Assembly: GCA_002067865.1 (NCBI GenBank)
Contig: MVRC01000016.1
Coordinates: forward strand, 62,001 to 126,000
Source of the DNA: Methanomassiliicoccales archaeon PtaU1.Bin124
Lineage (GTDB): Archaea > Thermoplasmatota > Thermoplasmata > Methanomassiliicoccales > UBA472
Reading direction: 5' to 3'
DNA length: 64,000 nucleotides
Part shown: one piece after another, positions 63,370 through 64,000 of the stretch
How the letters are laid out: each line of letters starts with the position of its first letter
How positions within the stretch are numbered: position 1 is the first letter of the stretch
Program-made: the position numbers and the translations under genes
The notes under the pieces: model-generated
Databases searched by the model: none
What the model saw: the letters and a program-made list of their open reading frames with translations, nothing else
What the model was told of the DNA's origin: nothing

Positions 63370-64000
63370 TTACCACCCATATGACAGCTTGCGCACGTGT
63401 GCCCGGTAGAACGTCTGGAAGCCCGGCGTCTTCACGATGCCGGAGATGATGGCCCACATGTTCGGACCGTAGCGCAGATGCTCCGCCAGCTTCTTCAGCG
63501 ATTCGTCATCGCTGTTGCGCAAAATGCGGTGCGCTTCCAGGAAAGAGGGATCGGCCAGCGGCGATTCCCTCCACTCCTTTTCGAACCTTTGCAGATCACC
63601 TGCGGCCATTGCATCGATGACCATCCTGGCCGACGTCCATGAGTTGCGCAGACCGGCGTACGTGACGGGGTTCGCCATGCCGGCCGCATCACCGATGATC
63701 GCCACATTTCCCATGACCAGCTGGTTCACCAGGCCGATCGGGATGGGCCGTCCCTGCACGTGCGCCTTCGGATCGCTCGGAGCATCCGTTCCCGTGGGGT
63801 ATCCGATACGGTAACCGTCCCTGGCCGGGAACGCCCAGCGGTATTTCCCCTTGTACTTGGCCCCGTACTCCAATACCAACGTTCCAGGCTTTCCCCCCGA
63901 ACGGGACGTGTACTGGCTGACCGGGACGACGACCTCGGATTCGGATCTGAAGACCCTCTTCCTCACCGTTGAGTTCGCTCCATCGGCGCCAAGCAGGAAC
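63370..64000 (-). CDS. Geranylgeranyl reductase family flavoprotein, C-terminal part (cut by window end)
   Basis: The visible 209 codons hold the C-terminal part of a digeranylgeranylglycerophospholipid reductase-type FAD enzyme, which saturates archaeal lipid isoprenoids. At the window edge the frame reads FLLGADGANSTVRKRV, the GD-type FAD motif; downstream are PVSQYT, GYRIGYPTG and GDAAGMANPVTYAGL. The N-terminal half, with the GxGxxG site, lies beyond base 64000. Confidence 0.85.
   Translation of the reverse strand, partial: FLLGADGANSTVRKRVFRSESEVVVPVSQYTSRSGGKPGTLVLEYGAKYKGKYRWAFPARDGYRIGYPTGTDAPSDPKAHVQGRPIPIGLVNQLVMGNVAIIGDAAGMANPVTYAGLRNSWTSARMVIDAMAAGDLQRFEKEWRESPLADPSFLEAHRILRNSDDESLKKLAEHLRYGPNMWAIISGIVKTPGFQTFYRAHVRKLSYGW

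Overview
The window looks like chromosomal DNA from a euryarchaeon of the Thermoplasmata, most likely Methanomassiliicoccales or a close relative. Archaeal marker genes include RfcS, RLI/ABCE1, L40e, archaeal riboflavin synthase (RibC) and RibL. TATA boxes sit 25-30 bases before many starts, several of which look leaderless. The key lineage signal is a complete pyrrolysine (Pyl) system whose PylS lacks the N-terminal tRNA-binding domain and whose tRNA(Pyl) has an interrupted anticodon stem; both are known traits of the Methanomassiliicoccales. I saw 64 protein genes (two cut by the window ends), three tRNAs, and no CRISPR array, IS element or prophage.

Layout. 1-5.6 kb: end of a class III aminotransferase, cupin, tRNA-Thr, cytoplasmic chemoreceptor, GPR1/FUN34/YaaH transporter, FKBP, tRNA-Arg. 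5.6-14.1 kb (minus strand): amt-glnK, then tRNA(Pyl)-pylS-pylB-pylC-pylD-mtmC-mtmB, then an AlkD-like protein. mtmB is read through an in-frame UAG at codon 202. 14.1-20 kb: DGC protein, disulfide oxidoreductase, PHP protein, receiver-PAS protein, flavodiiron protein. 20-31 kb: DedA, ABCE1, MetRS, PHP protein, roadblock protein, an unknown protein, FtsZ, a PUA/PP-loop/ferredoxin protein. 31-38.7 kb: aminotransferase, the riboflavin operon ribB-ribL-ribC-ribH, sugar isomerase, GlyA, a tRNA thiolation ATPase, RfcS, L40e. 38.9-48 kb: receiver-DUF835 regulator with an apparent CTG start, enolase, NAPRTase, OsmC, Lrp, a small Zn protein, a CobW-type GTPase with an unknown partner, TopA, NikR. 48-58.4 kb: AsnB-like ATPase, FolC, Nth, HypA, HypD, two CorA-like channels, two ferritin-like proteins, an ABC-2 exporter. 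58.4-64 kb: DEAD helicase, two-domain PPK2, a SelB-like factor with a degenerate GTPase domain (aSelBL), a QueG-like ferredoxin, the end of a geranylgeranyl reductase.

How it fits together. The 5.7 kb pyl-mtm cassette can make pyrrolysine, charge tRNA(CUA), and express the UAG-containing monomethylamine methyltransferase and its corrinoid protein. It lies directly downstream of amt-glnK, so uptake of ammonium (or methylammonium) and its PII control sit next to the pathway that releases ammonia from methylamine. A GGAA-N6-TTCC palindrome, the known NrpR operator form, lies at the predicted start of amt transcription. The aSelBL gene 49 kb away belongs to a family once proposed as a Pyl-tRNA elongation factor. 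NikR, HypA and HypD indicate nickel and hydrogenase metabolism; GlyA and FolC suggest folate-type C1 carriers. No methyl-CoM reductase, MtbA, RamA or methylamine permease is in the window, so methanogenesis is inferred from context, not seen.
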